Below the pieces are notes generated by a model, which searched no databases, was not told the DNA's origin, and was given only the letters and a program-made list of their open reading frames with translations. From contig JAPLGO010000001.1 in NCBI GenBank assembly GCA_026390115.1, positions 160,978 to 224,977 of the forward strand: a stretch of DNA of 64,000 nucleotides, given 5' to 3'. The stretch comes from Campylobacterales bacterium (GTDB lineage: Bacteria; Campylobacterota; Campylobacteria; Campylobacterales; Sulfurimonadaceae). Below are positions 52,618 to 63,621 of this stretch, piece by piece. Each line of letters starts with the position of its first letter. Position 1 is the stretch's first letter. The translations under genes and the position numbers were made by a program.

Positions 52618-54012
52618 TTACTTTTCATAAATTTTTTCTAGCTCACTGAGATATTTCCCTTGGAAATAGTCAACTTGAAGCTTTGCAGCTTCCATTTTTG
52701 TATCTTCCGATTCAATCATCTTCATCCATATCTTAATACCTCTGGCTTGTGCCATTGCGACAAAACCAATTATTATACTATTATAGTTTCTCTTTCTTAT
52801 CTCTTTTGTTAATTGAGCATCTAACCGAACCGCATCTATTTCTAAATCTCTCATGTATAAAAAACTCGTGTGCATTGAACCGAGCCTGTCAATGGCAATT
52901 AATATCCCCATTTCTCTTAATGATTTTAAAGTATTATTAAATTTTTCAATATATGAATAGTACTCTTGTTCACTTATTATAAACATAATTTTATTTTTAT
53001 TTTTAATAAGCTCTTTTATTTTCATTAAAAAGATTGGATTTCTAAGCGAAGTTGGTGCTATTGTAAGAGCAAAAATTTCACTCTCTTTATCATTTATGCA
53101 TGCAATTGTTTTTTCTAAAACCATTAAATCAAAATCAACCATAAGCCCAAGTCTATTGATTACATTCATATAACTTTTTTGATGAAGAAGTTTAGCGTTT
53201 GGTGTTTTTAGCTTTACAAAACACTCTTTTATAACGCTTTTACTATTTTCAAAAACATTTTGTGTCAATAAAATAAAAGTTCTGTTTTTAATTGCACTTA
53301 TGACGAAAGATTCTAACTCACTTGGGTTTATCTTCTCATCACTAAAAGTATGCTTCTGATATTTAATTTGCTCTTGAATTTCAAAAAGATTTTCTATCAT
53401 ATAATCTAAATTATTTGAAAAAGATGTGTCAACAATCGCACCCGATATTTTAACCTCTATATCATCTACTTTATACTCACTGCTTTTTAAGCAAAAAAGT
53501 TCCAAAATAGTATTGTACTGATTTTTATTACCTTTTAGTCCGATGACAAAATCACCACCTTTTACATGCCCAATCGCAAAATTATAAATATTTTTACTCT
53601 CCAAATATTCACTCACATCTTTGGCAACTTGATAAAGAGTTTTATCTCCATTTTTTATGCCATAGCGCGCATTTATATCATTTAAATTATCTATACTTAT
53701 AAGAATTAATGTATATTCTTTCTCTTTTTTTAGTTCTTTATTTAGATACTTATAGAGGTACTCTCTTGTAAATGTTTTTGAAACAACTTCTGTTATTTTC
53801 TCATCAAACCCACGATATATAAGATAAAAAATAAAATAGATACTAAATGCTAAAAGCAGAATAGATTCAATATAAAAAGTTACTTGCAGACTATCATAAG
53901 TCGTAATAAGCGTGTTTGATACGAGGGCTAAGATAAGGGCAAAAATAGGGAGCCCCATTCTAAGTGCTAACTTAAAACGGTATTCTCTCTCTTTTGTTTG
54001 CGGGAGGAACAT
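52618..54012 (-). CDS. Membrane protein with degenerate GGDEF and EAL domains
   Basis: A 464-residue protein with two N-terminal helices (about 15-65), a GGDEF-type domain with a broken active site (GHVKGGDFVIGL) and an EAL-type domain with no EAL motif (ECFVKLKTPNAKLL in that position) and few metal ligands. Fold landmarks remain: LILISIDNLNDINARYG and IAIDRLGSMHTSFLYMRDLE. It probably neither makes nor cleaves c-di-GMP, and may bind it as a receptor. Position between gyrB and queF is unusual for such a gene. Confidence 0.8.
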   Translation of the reverse strand: MFLPQTKEREYRFKLALRMGLPIFALILALVSNTLITTYDSLQVTFYIESILLLAFSIYFIFYLIYRGFDEKITEVVSKTFTREYLYKYLNKELKKEKEYTLILISIDNLNDINARYGIKNGDKTLYQVAKDVSEYLESKNIYNFAIGHVKGGDFVIGLKGNKNQYNTILELFCLKSSEYKVDDIEVKISGAIVDTSFSNNLDYMIENLFEIQEQIKYQKHTFSDEKINPSELESFVISAIKNRTFILLTQNVFENSKSVIKECFVKLKTPNAKLLHQKSYMNVINRLGLMVDFDLMVLEKTIACINDKESEIFALTIAPTSLRNPIFLMKIKELIKNKNKIMFIISEQEYYSYIEKFNNTLKSLREMGILIAIDRLGSMHTSFLYMRDLEIDAVRLDAQLTKEIRKRNYNSIIIGFVAMAQARGIKIWMKMIESEDTKMEAAKLQVDYFQGKYLSELEKIYEK

Positions 54013-54018
54013 GTGGGG

Positions 54019-56367
<2,349 letters not shown>

Positions 56368-56461
56368 TTATCAAAATTTTACTAAAAGGAAGTTTTACGC
56401 TTTGTAGATTGGTTTTAAGATGCAGAAAAATTACCCTTTATAATAAGGATAATTTATAAAT

Positions 56462-57529
56462 TTATATAACTATTGGCATTACAACTGTTTTAAAGTTTTC
56501 ATCACTTAATACAAAAGGTAAATTTCCTTCGTTTAAACCTAAACTAAATTCTGAAGAATTAATAGCATTTAAAAAGTCGAGTAAATATCTACTGTTGATA
56601 GCAATCGTAAATGGTATTACAAATCCTGTAGAAAAACTTATTTCTGTTTTTGCTTCTATGTTATCATCACTAAGGGATTCAAAAGTAATTAAATCATTAA
56701 AAAATGTTATTTTGACATCTGTTGAAATAGTAGTAATCTGCTTAATAGATTCTATCATTACTGATTTTGGTAAAACAAGAGTATTTGCTATTTCTTTTGG
56801 AATAATTCTGGAATATTCTGGAAATTTTCCATTGATAAGTTTTGTAAAAAATGTATATTGATCAGAATGAATTATTAAATTTGTTTGATCATAATAAAGT
56901 TCAATATTATCAAAAAACAATTTTTGTATTTCTATAATAGCTTTTCTTGGAAGTATTATAGAAAGTTCTGTAGAACTATCTTTAGCAATAGTAACAACGG
57001 CTAATCTTCGAGTGTCAGTTGATGCAAAATTGAGATTTTCATGTTTTATATCTATTAAGGCGCCATTGAGTTCAAATTTTGGATTATTAATATCAATTGC
57101 CGGAGTTATTTTTTTGAGTGAATCTATAAGAAAATGTGAATCTATAGAAATTTGAGATTTTCCTTTATAATTTGGAAATTCAGGAAAATCGTTATGAGAG
57201 AAAGTAGGTAATTTAAATTTTGAGTGTGATTGAGAAATGTATAAAATATCATTTTTTACTTCTAAACTTATTTCACCATCTTTTAAAATTCTAATAATAT
57301 CTATGAATTTTTTGCCGTTTGCTGTCGTGCTTCCTTCTGATATTACATTTACTTTGTCAGTTGTTACTAAATATCCTATTTCATAATCTGTAGCTTTGAG
57401 AGTTAATATGGATTTAGAAACATTTAAATATACATGCGATGTAATTTGTGAAGTATCTTTTTTTTCTAAAAAAGGTTGAGCATGGTTTAAAATATTTTCG
57501 ATAATTGATTTTGAAACCGTAATTTTCAT
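56462..57529 (-). CDS. dnaN: DNA polymerase III sliding clamp
   Basis: A 355-residue beta clamp with three repeated folds. The start ATG has AGGA 6 bases upstream. Recognisable segments: SHVYLNVSKSILTLKATDYE, EFPNYKGKSQISIDSHFLID, FELNGALIDIKHENLNFAST DTRRLAVV and a C-terminal VLSDENFKTVVMPIVI. It rings DNA and holds the polymerase. It lies between dnaA and gyrB, with 167 bases holding DnaA boxes before dnaA. Confidence 0.96.
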   Translation of the reverse strand: MKITVSKSIIENILNHAQPFLEKKDTSQITSHVYLNVSKSILTLKATDYEIGYLVTTDKVNVISEGSTTANGKKFIDIIRILKDGEISLEVKNDILYISQSHSKFKLPTFSHNDFPEFPNYKGKSQISIDSHFLIDSLKKITPAIDINNPKFELNGALIDIKHENLNFASTDTRRLAVVTIAKDSSTELSIILPRKAIIEIQKLFFDNIELYYDQTNLIIHSDQYTFFTKLINGKFPEYSRIIPKEIANTLVLPKSVMIESIKQITTISTDVKITFFNDLITFESLSDDNIEAKTEISFSTGFVIPFTIAINSRYLLDFLNAINSSEFSLGLNEGNLPFVLSDENFKTVVMPIVI

Positions 57530-57578
57530 ATTAAATCCTATATATTTATTATAATTTTAGTATGTAGTAGTAGGTGTT

Positions 57579-57665
57579 TGTGAAAATGTGAATAACACTA
57601 ATTCACTCCTATTTCAAGGGTTACAACTGTAACTTTAATACAAGTCTCTTTTTTCACACTTACTC
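57579..57665. other. DnaA-box cluster between dnaA and dnaN (part of oriC)
   Basis: TGTGAATAA at 57587-57595 is an exact inverse of the TTATTCACA box, next to TGTGAAAAT at 57579-57587. Further TTCAC cores follow in AATTCACTCC and TTTTTTCACA. The gap is AT-rich. Together with the cluster upstream of dnaA it fits the bipartite origins reported in Helicobacter and relatives, whose DnaA boxes share a TTCAC core. Confidence 0.6.
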
Positions 57666-57696
57666 ACTTTATGAATTATATCTTTTTTTTTATATT

Positions 57697-59004
57697 TTAT
57701 GAAGATGATGTTATTTTATTTGTTAATTCTTCAATTTTCACTTTAAAATCTTCATCATTTTTCATAAGTTCACTTATTTTTTTAAGTGTGTGGCTAATAG
57801 CCGTATGGTCTTGCATGCCAAAGTATTGGGCAAGCTGAGGCATTGTATTTTGCGTGAGTTCACGACAAAGATATATTGCAATTCTTCTGGCATAAACGAG
57901 ATTTTTACTTCTGCCTTTTGAGCGAATTTCACTTGGTTTTATATTTAAATCTTTTGATACACTCTGCACAATTAAGTCAAGTGTTATATTTGCGCGATTT
58001 TCTTGAAGTTGGTCTTTTAATACATTTTTAGTAAAAGCTAAATCAATATCTACATTTATTAGCTGAGAGTAAGCATGAAGTTTAGATAAAATACCTTCTA
58101 TTTCACGTACATTGCTGTCGATTACGGTTGCTATATAATTGATAATATCTTTAGAAAGTTTTACTTTATTTAATCTGCATTTATTTTCTATAATTGCGAT
58201 TTTTGTTTCAAGTTCCGGTGGATGAATATCTGCAACTAACCCATGTTCAAAACGGCTTCTCAGTCTCTCTTCCAAACCTGCAATTTTTTTAGGGTGTTTA
58301 TCAGCTGTTAAAATTATTTGTTTGCCTGCACCTTTAAGAGCTTCAAAAGTGTGAAAAAATTCCTCTTGTATCCCCTCTTTGTTGCTTAAAAATTGAATAT
58401 CATCTATAAGAAGTACATCACATTTACGGTACTTTTCTTGAAATCTCTCCATTGTTTTATTTCTTAAATGTCTTATAAAATCGTTTAAAAATTGTTCAAC
58501 AGTGGTGTAGATAACAACTTTCCCCTGGTTTTGTAGTACATTGCCAGCAGCCTGCATAAGGTGAGTTTTACCAAGTCCTACTCCGCCATATATAAAAACA
58601 GGATTATAAAGAGTTCCCGGTTTTTCACTTACACTTTTAACAGTCGCATAGGCAAATTGGTTTGAACCGCCAACCATAAAATTATCAAAGGAGTGTGATG
58701 GATTTAAAAGTGAGTGTTGCGTTTTTTCTTCGGTAGATTTTTTACTTTTTTTACTGTCTATTTGATTTTTCAGTGTTATCATAATACTAACTTTTGAGCC
58801 TGTTTTGACCTCAAAAAGATGTGCTATTTTTTCTGTATATTTACTTTTTATCCAATTAGAAACAAGGGCATTTTGAGCATAAAATATTGCAAGATCACTT
58901 GTTGATTTTTTTGCATCATAAGTTAAAAACTTAATATATCTGTTATATTCAACCTCTGTAATCTCTTCTTTAAGTGATTTTAAAACTTCTTGACCGATAT
59001 CCAT
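57697..59004 (-). CDS. dnaA: Chromosomal replication initiator DnaA
   Basis: A 435-residue initiator. Domain I (about 1-85) has YNRYIKFLTYDAKKS; domain III has the AAA+ Walker A GGVGLGKTHLMQA and Walker B VLLIDDIQFLSNKEG; domain IV has the DNA-binding helix (KGRSKNLVYARRIAIYLCRE, MPQLAQYFGMQDHTAISHTL). It binds DnaA boxes and melts oriC. AAGG lies 6 bases before the ATG. Flanked on both sides by box clusters, as an origin-linked and autoregulated gene should be. Confidence 0.97.
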   Translation of the reverse strand: MDIGQEVLKSLKEEITEVEYNRYIKFLTYDAKKSTSDLAIFYAQNALVSNWIKSKYTEKIAHLFEVKTGSKVSIMITLKNQIDSKKSKKSTEEKTQHSLLNPSHSFDNFMVGGSNQFAYATVKSVSEKPGTLYNPVFIYGGVGLGKTHLMQAAGNVLQNQGKVVIYTTVEQFLNDFIRHLRNKTMERFQEKYRKCDVLLIDDIQFLSNKEGIQEEFFHTFEALKGAGKQIILTADKHPKKIAGLEERLRSRFEHGLVADIHPPELETKIAIIENKCRLNKVKLSKDIINYIATVIDSNVREIEGILSKLHAYSQLINVDIDLAFTKNVLKDQLQENRANITLDLIVQSVSKDLNIKPSEIRSKGRSKNLVYARRIAIYLCRELTQNTMPQLAQYFGMQDHTAISHTLKKISELMKNDEDFKVKIEELTNKITSSS

Positions 59005-59029
59005 TGCATGCCTTAATTATTTTTTTGTA

Positions 59030-59151
59030 TGTGAATAATATCTATTTTTCGCATAAACAGAGTTAAAAAAGATGTGAATAGCTAATATGTGAATAGTGTG
59101 AATAACAGCATGTAATACTATTTTTGTATATAATTTGTAATTAACTTCACA
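59030..59151. other. oriC: DnaA-box cluster upstream of dnaA (probable oriC core)
   Basis: Four same-orientation boxes: TGTGAATAA at 59030-59038, TGTGAATAG at 59073-59081 and 59088-59096, and TGTGAATAA at 59097-59105; the last two are directly adjacent. One opposite TTCACA occurs at 59146-59151. AT-rich stretches separate them. They lie in the 163-base gap between dnaA and the divergent ruvC, so the dnaA promoter is also here. This is the densest box group in the window. Confidence 0.75.
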
Positions 59152-59167
59152 TGCTGAGCAGGAAAAG

Positions 59168-59650
59168 ATGATAATACTAGGAATTGATCCGGGAACAAGA
59201 AACATGGGTTATGCTCTTATCTCTTTAGAAATTGGTAAGATTTCGCTTGTTGAGGCAGGGCTTATAAAAATGAAGGCAGAGGATTTGCAGTTTCAGATAC
59301 CTCAGATGGTGGAGGGATTAACGACGATATTTGAAAATCATAAAATTGATGAAGTGGCCATGGAAGATATTTTTTATGCTCATAATCCTGCCACCACAAT
59401 AAAACTGGCGCAATTTCGCGGTGCAATCATGTTAAAACTTCTTCAAGAGTTCGGGCAGTTTCATGAATATACGGCTTTGCAGGTAAAAAAAGCTCTTACA
59501 GGAAAAGCAAAAGCAGGTAAAGAGCAGGTTGCATTTATGGTAAAGAAACTTTTAAATATAAAGAAAGAAATAAAACCCCTCGATATTACCGATGCGATGG
59601 CGGTTGCCATAACGCATTCTCAAAGAGTTAGGTTAAAAAAACAATTCTAA
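59168..59650 (+). CDS. ruvC: Holliday junction resolvase RuvC
   Basis: A 160-residue endonuclease that cuts four-way junctions during recombination. The catalytic acidic residues appear in [37 protein letters not shown] and [14 protein letters not shown]. Length is normal. It is divergent from dnaA across the probable origin. A response regulator gene follows after 9 bases. Confidence 0.95.
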   Translation: MIILGIDPGTRNMGYALISLEIGKISLVEAGLIKMKAEDLQFQIPQMVEGLTTIFENHKIDEVAMEDIFYAHNPATTIKLAQFRGAIMLKLLQEFGQFHEYTALQVKKALTGKAKAGKEQVAFMVKKLLNIKKEIKPLDITDAMAVAITHSQRVRLKKQF

Positions 59651-59659
59651 GGAGTTTTT

Positions 59660-60331
59660 TTGAATGTTTTAATTATAGAAGATGATGCACCCAGTGCAAA
59701 GCAGCTCCTGCAACTTTTAAAAAATGAAAAGTATAGTTGCGATGTGGCATGCGGATATTTTGATGCAAAAGAGTATCTTGATAGAAACAGTTACTCTATA
59801 ATACTGCTTGATTGGAATTTAGGCGATGGAGATGGACTTTTCCTTCTAAAAGAGATAAGAAGCCATGGTTTTATAACTACACCTATACTTATGCTTTCCG
59901 CAAACTCTGAGATTGATGACAGGGTCAAAGTACTTGATTCCGGTGCCGATGATTATTTATGTAAACCCTATTCCAATATTGAATTACTGGCAAGAATGAG
60001 AGTTTTGCTGAGAAAAGGTTCAAAAGAAAAATCTTCTATGATTAGTGTTGACGATGTAGTGCTAAATATTTTAACACATGAAGTTTTTGTAAACGGTGCG
60101 CTTGTTGATTTGACAACAGCGGAGTTTGATTTATTAGAACTATTTATGAGAAATCAAAATATTGTTCTTACAAAGTATCAGTTGAGCGAACATTTAAACA
60201 AAGATAACTACTCAATAAAGCATAGCAACATCGTAGAAGTACATATAAAAAATATAAGAAAAAAGTTAAATAGAAAAGATTTTATAGTTAATATTAGAGC
60301 TGTCGGATATAAAGTAAATAAATCTTCATAA
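59660..60331 (+). CDS. OmpR/PhoB-family response regulator
   Basis: The protein has 223 residues from a TTG start (AAGGAG upstream). The receiver domain has the acidic pocket (IIEDDAPSAK), phosphoacceptor Asp in IILLDWNLGDGDG and Lys in LCKPYSNIE. The C-terminal winged helix has TTAEFDLLELFMRNQNIVLT and VEVHIKNIRKKLNR. No kinase gene is adjacent. It probably controls the cytochrome and barrel genes that follow, by position only. Confidence 0.9.
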   Translation: MNVLIIEDDAPSAKQLLQLLKNEKYSCDVACGYFDAKEYLDRNSYSIILLDWNLGDGDGLFLLKEIRSHGFITTPILMLSANSEIDDRVKVLDSGADDYLCKPYSNIELLARMRVLLRKGSKEKSSMISVDDVVLNILTHEVFVNGALVDLTTAEFDLLELFMRNQNIVLTKYQLSEHLNKDNYSIKHSNIVEVHIKNIRKKLNRKDFIVNIRAVGYKVNKSS

Positions 60332-60387
60332 TCTCTTCATTTTTTTATTATAAAGTTTCATAAAATTTAGTAATAAAGGGGGATTTT

Positions 60388-62169
60388 ATGAAATCTTTTA
60401 TTTTTTTTGTTATGGTGTTTTTGCTAGGAGGATGTAATGTCGGCAGCAGTAGCAGTACCTCAACAGATGGAGTAGTTACAATAAACTCAAAAGAAAGTAG
60501 TGGTGAGAGTTCAAGCTCTGAGAGTAACAATAGTCATGAGGAGGGTTTGACGACCGCCGGTACAACATCTGCATCAAATTCAACAACTACTGCTACCTCG
60601 ACAGTTAGCGCAACATATATACTCCTCGCATGGAATGATTTAGGTATGCACTGTTTTGATGGGAGTGATTTTTCTATTTTTTCAATACTTCCGCCTTACA
60701 ACAATCTAAACGCACATCTCATCTATAAAGCAGGAACTTCAAATAAACATGTAACCACAAATGTAACACTTACTTATGAGTCACTTACTTATAACGGGCA
60801 TACAAATACAAAAAGCAGTACAAAAACGAATTTCTGGAGCTATTTAACATCTCTTTTTCCCGGTTCATCTAGTGTAAGCGATATAGGTTTAACAGGCAAT
60901 GCTACTCCTTCAACAGTTCCGCATGCCATGGCCTATAGTGCAAGTGGTGGCAAGTGGGAGGCAAGCGGAATTCCGATTGTGAATCGTGATGATAATAACG
61001 CAACAAACTACTATCCAATGGTAAGGGTTGTAGCAAAAAATACAGCCGGAACAACCTTGGCAACGGCGGATGTAGTACTTCCGGTGAGTGATGAGATGGA
61101 TTGTGAAAAGTGTCATGCAAGCACAGTAAGTTCAACCGCAGCAAAACCGATAGCCGGCTGGGAAAACTCTGTGGATACTTTGAAAGATTATAAACTTAAT
61201 ATTTTAAAACTTCATGATGAGAAGCACCCTATAAATGCAGCCGATTTGAGTGCAGTAAAAGCGAAGGGATATACAAACTATCAGGCAAGTCTATATGCAA
61301 CAGCAAAAGCAGGCACACCGATTTTATGTGCATCATGCCACAGCTCAAATGCATTAGCCACGACCAATATTGGAAATGCTAAAGCACTTACTACATCTTT
61401 GCATTCAAAACATGCAAGCGTTATAGACCCTAACAACAGTCTCAGGTTAAGTGATTCTACAAATCGTTCAGCTTGTTATAATTGCCATCCCGGGGCTGCT
61501 ACAGAGTGTTTAAGAGGCGCCATGGGAAGTGCAAAAAATGCAGACGGTACGCAAATGATGCAGTGTCAAAGTTGCCATGGGACGATGAATGATGTCGGAA
61601 ACTCAAATCGAATGGGATGGATGGATGAGCCGAATTGTCAAGTTTGTCATCAAGGCGGACAGAGACATACTAATGCAATGGTAGGTGGAAGCATGAGAGC
61701 TGTTGTAGATACAAGGTTTGCAACAAATCCAAATACCCCCTCTGTCGGAGCAAGTTTATACAAACTCAGCACGGGACATGGAGATTTACAATGTTCATCA
61801 TGTCATGGTTCCACACATGCTATATTTCCAAGCAGCCATGCTGAAGATAATGTAATAAGCAACCAGATTCAAGGTCATAGCGGTACAATTGCAGAGTGTA
61901 CGGCATGCCATACAACTGTGCCATCAACAACAACCGGTGGTCCACACGGCATGCATAGTGTTGATCAAGGATGGGTAAGCTCGCATCAAAATGTTGCAGA
62001 GCGTAATGCTGCGCAATGTACTTCATGCCATGGGTCTGATTACAGAGGTTCTGATTTATCTAAAACATTTAGTGCAAGAACACTGAGCGTAGAGGGCAGA
62101 ACTAAAACATTTGTTAAAGGTGCTAAAGTCGGCTGTTATGATTGTCATAATGGTCCAAGTGGCGATTAG
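60388..62169 (+). CDS. Nine-heme cytochrome c lipoprotein
   Basis: A 593-residue protein with a lipoprotein signal (lipobox LLGGCN), a Ser/Thr-rich tether (about 20-75) and a beta domain (AWNDLGMHCFDGSDFSIFSI). Nine CxxCH motifs follow: CEKCH, CASCH, CYNCH, CQSCH, CQVCH, CSSCH, CTACH, CTSCH and CYDCH. Many His residues nearby (GGPHGMHS, STHAIFPSSHAED) could be distal ligands. It is probably anchored to the outer membrane and moves electrons in or across the envelope. AAGGGGG precedes the ATG. A barrel gene follows after about 46 bases. Confidence 0.92.
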   Translation: MKSFIFFVMVFLLGGCNVGSSSSTSTDGVVTINSKESSGESSSSESNNSHEEGLTTAGTTSASNSTTTATSTVSATYILLAWNDLGMHCFDGSDFSIFSILPPYNNLNAHLIYKAGTSNKHVTTNVTLTYESLTYNGHTNTKSSTKTNFWSYLTSLFPGSSSVSDIGLTGNATPSTVPHAMAYSASGGKWEASGIPIVNRDDNNATNYYPMVRVVAKNTAGTTLATADVVLPVSDEMDCEKCHASTVSSTAAKPIAGWENSVDTLKDYKLNILKLHDEKHPINAADLSAVKAKGYTNYQASLYATAKAGTPILCASCHSSNALATTNIGNAKALTTSLHSKHASVIDPNNSLRLSDSTNRSACYNCHPGAATECLRGAMGSAKNADGTQMMQCQSCHGTMNDVGNSNRMGWMDEPNCQVCHQGGQRHTNAMVGGSMRAVVDTRFATNPNTPSVGASLYKLSTGHGDLQCSSCHGSTHAIFPSSHAEDNVISNQIQGHSGTIAECTACHTTVPSTTTGGPHGMHSVDQGWVSSHQNVAERNAAQCTSCHGSDYRGSDLSKTFSARTLSVEGRTKTFVKGAKVGCYDCHNGPSGD

Positions 62170-62215
62170 TTTTAAGAGAACATGTTAACATACTAAAAAA
62201 TTAGAGGGGTTGTTT

Positions 62216-63208
62216 TTGCTTAAAATTATTGTAATTTTAGCTTTAGTACTGTCTTTGTACGCAGAAGAGGAATATCAGCTAGGTGAAGGGATTCAAGTTG
62301 CATCTCTTCCGTTTTTCGTTGGCGGTTATGTTTCATCAGATTATAGAAATATGAACAACGAAAATAGATACAGACTTGATGACATAGCTGTTATAGGTTA
62401 TGGAAGTTATGATAAATTCTCCTACATGGCTGAGGTTGAGTACAAGGGATTTTATACAGAGACGTATAAAGATGATGCAAAAGATGTTAATAAAAATAAC
62501 AGATTGAACACGGAGAGAATCTATCTGGATTACAACTATAATGAAAGCTACATGTTTCGAGTAGGTAAATATAACTCTCCTATAGGTTTTTGGAATCTGT
62601 TGCCGGTAAATGTATTAAGAGATACTTCATCAAACCCGATTACCTCTGAAATTATCTTTCCAAAGTTTACAACCGGCGCAGGTGCCACGTACTCCTCCTA
62701 TAATGAAGCTGAATTAAAAGTAAATTTAATGCTTCAGAATAATGAAGATATAGACAATAACTATAACAATTATAAAATAGATAAACATTATGGTATTGGT
62801 CTTTTGTATGGGAAAGATGACTATGCAATAAAGATAAACGGCGGTCATTTTAATAGACTTGACAGTTCTTTAGCCACACCAGATGAACTTTACTATTTTC
62901 TTCTCTCCGGCAAATATGATAGAGATAAGTATCAGTTTCAAAGTGAAATCGGCTCGCAAAAATCTAAAAGAGAGTTTACTACCAACTATGCAGCCTATAT
63001 TCAAGGGCTATACCGCTTTACCGAGCAGCATATCGGAATTCTGAGATTTGAATCCTATGATGACAAGCTTAACAATAAAAAAGATGATATCGCGATAGTC
63101 GCACACACTTACAGACCAATATATCCGGTAGCAATAAAGTCTGAATATCAGTTTCATTCTCTGCATTTGGAGAATCAATTTTTATTCTCATTGTCAGTGA
63201 TGTTCTAA
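62216..63208 (+). CDS. Outer-membrane porin-like beta-barrel protein
   Basis: The protein has 330 residues from the TTG at 62216, placed 6 bases after GAGGGG; the TTG at 62210 abuts that site. A signal peptide (LVLSLYAEEE) is followed by strand-turn repeats rich in Tyr and Asp/Asn (YGSYDKFSYMAEVEYKGFYT, RIYLDYNYNESYMFRVGKYN, SPIGFWNLLPVNVLRDTSSN), and the protein ends in an aromatic residue (LFSLSVMF). The layout resembles phosphate-selective-type porins and barrels paired with multiheme cytochromes. It overlaps the next gene by one base. Confidence 0.85.
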   Translation: MLKIIVILALVLSLYAEEEYQLGEGIQVASLPFFVGGYVSSDYRNMNNENRYRLDDIAVIGYGSYDKFSYMAEVEYKGFYTETYKDDAKDVNKNNRLNTERIYLDYNYNESYMFRVGKYNSPIGFWNLLPVNVLRDTSSNPITSEIIFPKFTTGAGATYSSYNEAELKVNLMLQNNEDIDNNYNNYKIDKHYGIGLLYGKDDYAIKINGGHFNRLDSSLATPDELYYFLLSGKYDRDKYQFQSEIGSQKSKREFTTNYAAYIQGLYRFTEQHIGILRFESYDDKLNNKKDDIAIVAHTYRPIYPVAIKSEYQFHSLHLENQFLFSLSVMF

Positions 63209-63621
63209 TGAAAAAGATTGCTATAGCTTCGATCATGCTAGTATTTGTGCCACTTTTATCTTTAGCAAACGAGTATGCTGTTATTTCAAATAAAAATATA
63301 AAAGAACTCTCAGAGAGTGAAATAAAAGCAATATTCTTGAAAAAACTTACATTCATTGATAATTTTGCGGCAGTTCCTGTAAATCTGGAAGCGGGAGATT
63401 CATTAAGAGTGAAGTTTGAAGAGAAGCTTTTGGATATGAGTTTTGAGAGACTGAAATCCTACTGGACAAAAGAGCATTATTTGGGGCATAGACCTCCTGT
63501 AAATATGAAATCGGAGGAGAGCGTAAAGGCTTTTGTTAAAAAAGTGGATGGTGCTATTGGGTATATAAATGCAAATAGCGTTGATGATAGTGTAAAAGTT
63601 TTATATAAGTGGAGCGATTGA
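63208..63621 (+). CDS. PstS-like periplasmic binding-fold protein
   Basis: A 137-residue protein with a signal peptide (cleavage near LLSLANEY). It carries the short PstS-like phosphate-binding fold: AVISNKNIKELSESEIKAIF, LKKLTFIDNFAAVPVNLEAG, FERLKSYWTKEHYLGHRPP and a VKKVDGAIGYINANSV end. Such small proteins often sit next to porins and sensor genes; the ligand is uncertain. Both ends overlap neighbours (TAATG and TGATG), indicating one operon. Confidence 0.82.
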   Translation: MKKIAIASIMLVFVPLLSLANEYAVISNKNIKELSESEIKAIFLKKLTFIDNFAAVPVNLEAGDSLRVKFEEKLLDMSFERLKSYWTKEHYLGHRPPVNMKSEESVKAFVKKVDGAIGYINANSVDDSVKVLYKWSD

